Positions 12,580 through 12,622 of a DNA stretch of 12,622 nucleotides are shown piece by piece. Numbering within the stretch: position 1 is the stretch's first letter; each line of letters starts with the position of its first letter. A program made the translations under genes and the position numbers. The notes beneath the pieces were generated by a model, which was not told where the DNA came from, did not search any database, and saw only the letters and a program-made list of their open reading frames with translations. Source of the stretch: Frankiales bacterium (GTDB lineage: Bacteria; Actinomycetota; Actinomycetes; Mycobacteriales; Jatrophihabitantaceae); assembly GCA_025963265.1 (NCBI GenBank), contig JAOPUY010000311.1, positions 1 through 12,622 on the forward strand, written 5' to 3'.

Positions 12580-12622
12580 ATGAAGGTGCGCAGGAGCTGG
12601 GTTTCGGCGACCGTGGCGGTGA
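12580..12622 (+). CDS. Start of a probably exported protein (partial)
   Basis: Fourteen codons, MKVRRSWVSATVAV, run off the window. The basic MKVRR followed by a small-residue, hydrophobic run looks like the n-region and start of the h-region of a Sec signal peptide. A GGGGG tract (12568-12572) stands about 7 nt upstream as ribosome site, and the ATG follows a long AT-richer region fit for a promoter. It may be a secreted or lipoprotein substrate-binding protein serving uptake for the locus, but nothing in these codons shows the function. Confidence 0.45.
   Translation, partial: MKVRRSWVSATVAV

Overview
The window looks like an actinobacterial chromosome segment. GC is high throughout with strong G/C at third codon positions, one gene has a leaderless GTG start directly behind a TANNNT -10 box, and the gene content is typical of actinobacteria: an F420-binding DUF385 protein, paired FadE-type acyl-CoA dehydrogenases, and a DUF35 protein coupled to a thiolase-like protein. 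No genus is assigned. No tRNA, rRNA, CRISPR array, insertion sequence or integrase was seen.

Layout, left to right. (1) 1-2030: possibly the last codons of a rightward gene (to 37), then a leftward operon read from 1956 to 124: NAD(P)-binding YwnB-like protein, dienelactone-hydrolase-family enzyme and F420-type DUF385 protein, the last two coupled by a TGATG overlap. (2) 2031-3938: two related two-domain VOC (glyoxalase/extradiol-type) proteins facing each other across a long hairpin terminator; the first has a leaderless promoter with a palindrome over its -10. (3) 3978-7067: leftward genes, in transcription order SDR, SDR, a 229-nt structured gap, EthD-like small protein, crotonase, then the second VOC gene. 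(4) 7275-7994: a rightward TetR regulator, divergent from the SDRs, ending in a hairpin terminator that contains its stop codon. (5) 8031-10414: a leftward pair of acyl-CoA dehydrogenases with an ATGA overlap. (6) 10616-12258: a rightward DUF35 zinc-ribbon/OB-fold gene and a thiolase-fold gene with an ATGA overlap, divergent from the dehydrogenases across a region with a perfect interrupted palindrome. (7) 12259-12622: a 321-nt gap with a possible terminator, then the first 14 codons of a probably exported protein.

Taken together this reads as a CoA-linked catabolic locus. The dehydrogenase pair would desaturate an acyl-CoA, the crotonase and SDRs would hydrate or rearrange and oxidise it, and the DUF35/thiolase-like pair could cleave it by a retro-aldol reaction, as ChsH2/Ltp2 do in steroid side-chain breakdown. 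The substrate cannot be read from the sequence; a steroid, terpenoid or other branched/cyclic acid is an inference from gene families. Several enzymes lack the standard catalytic residues of their families (crotonase without either Glu, thiolase without the Cys, an SDR without NNAG, one dehydrogenase subunit without the base), which makes the chemistry hard to predict and is the most interesting aspect of the window.
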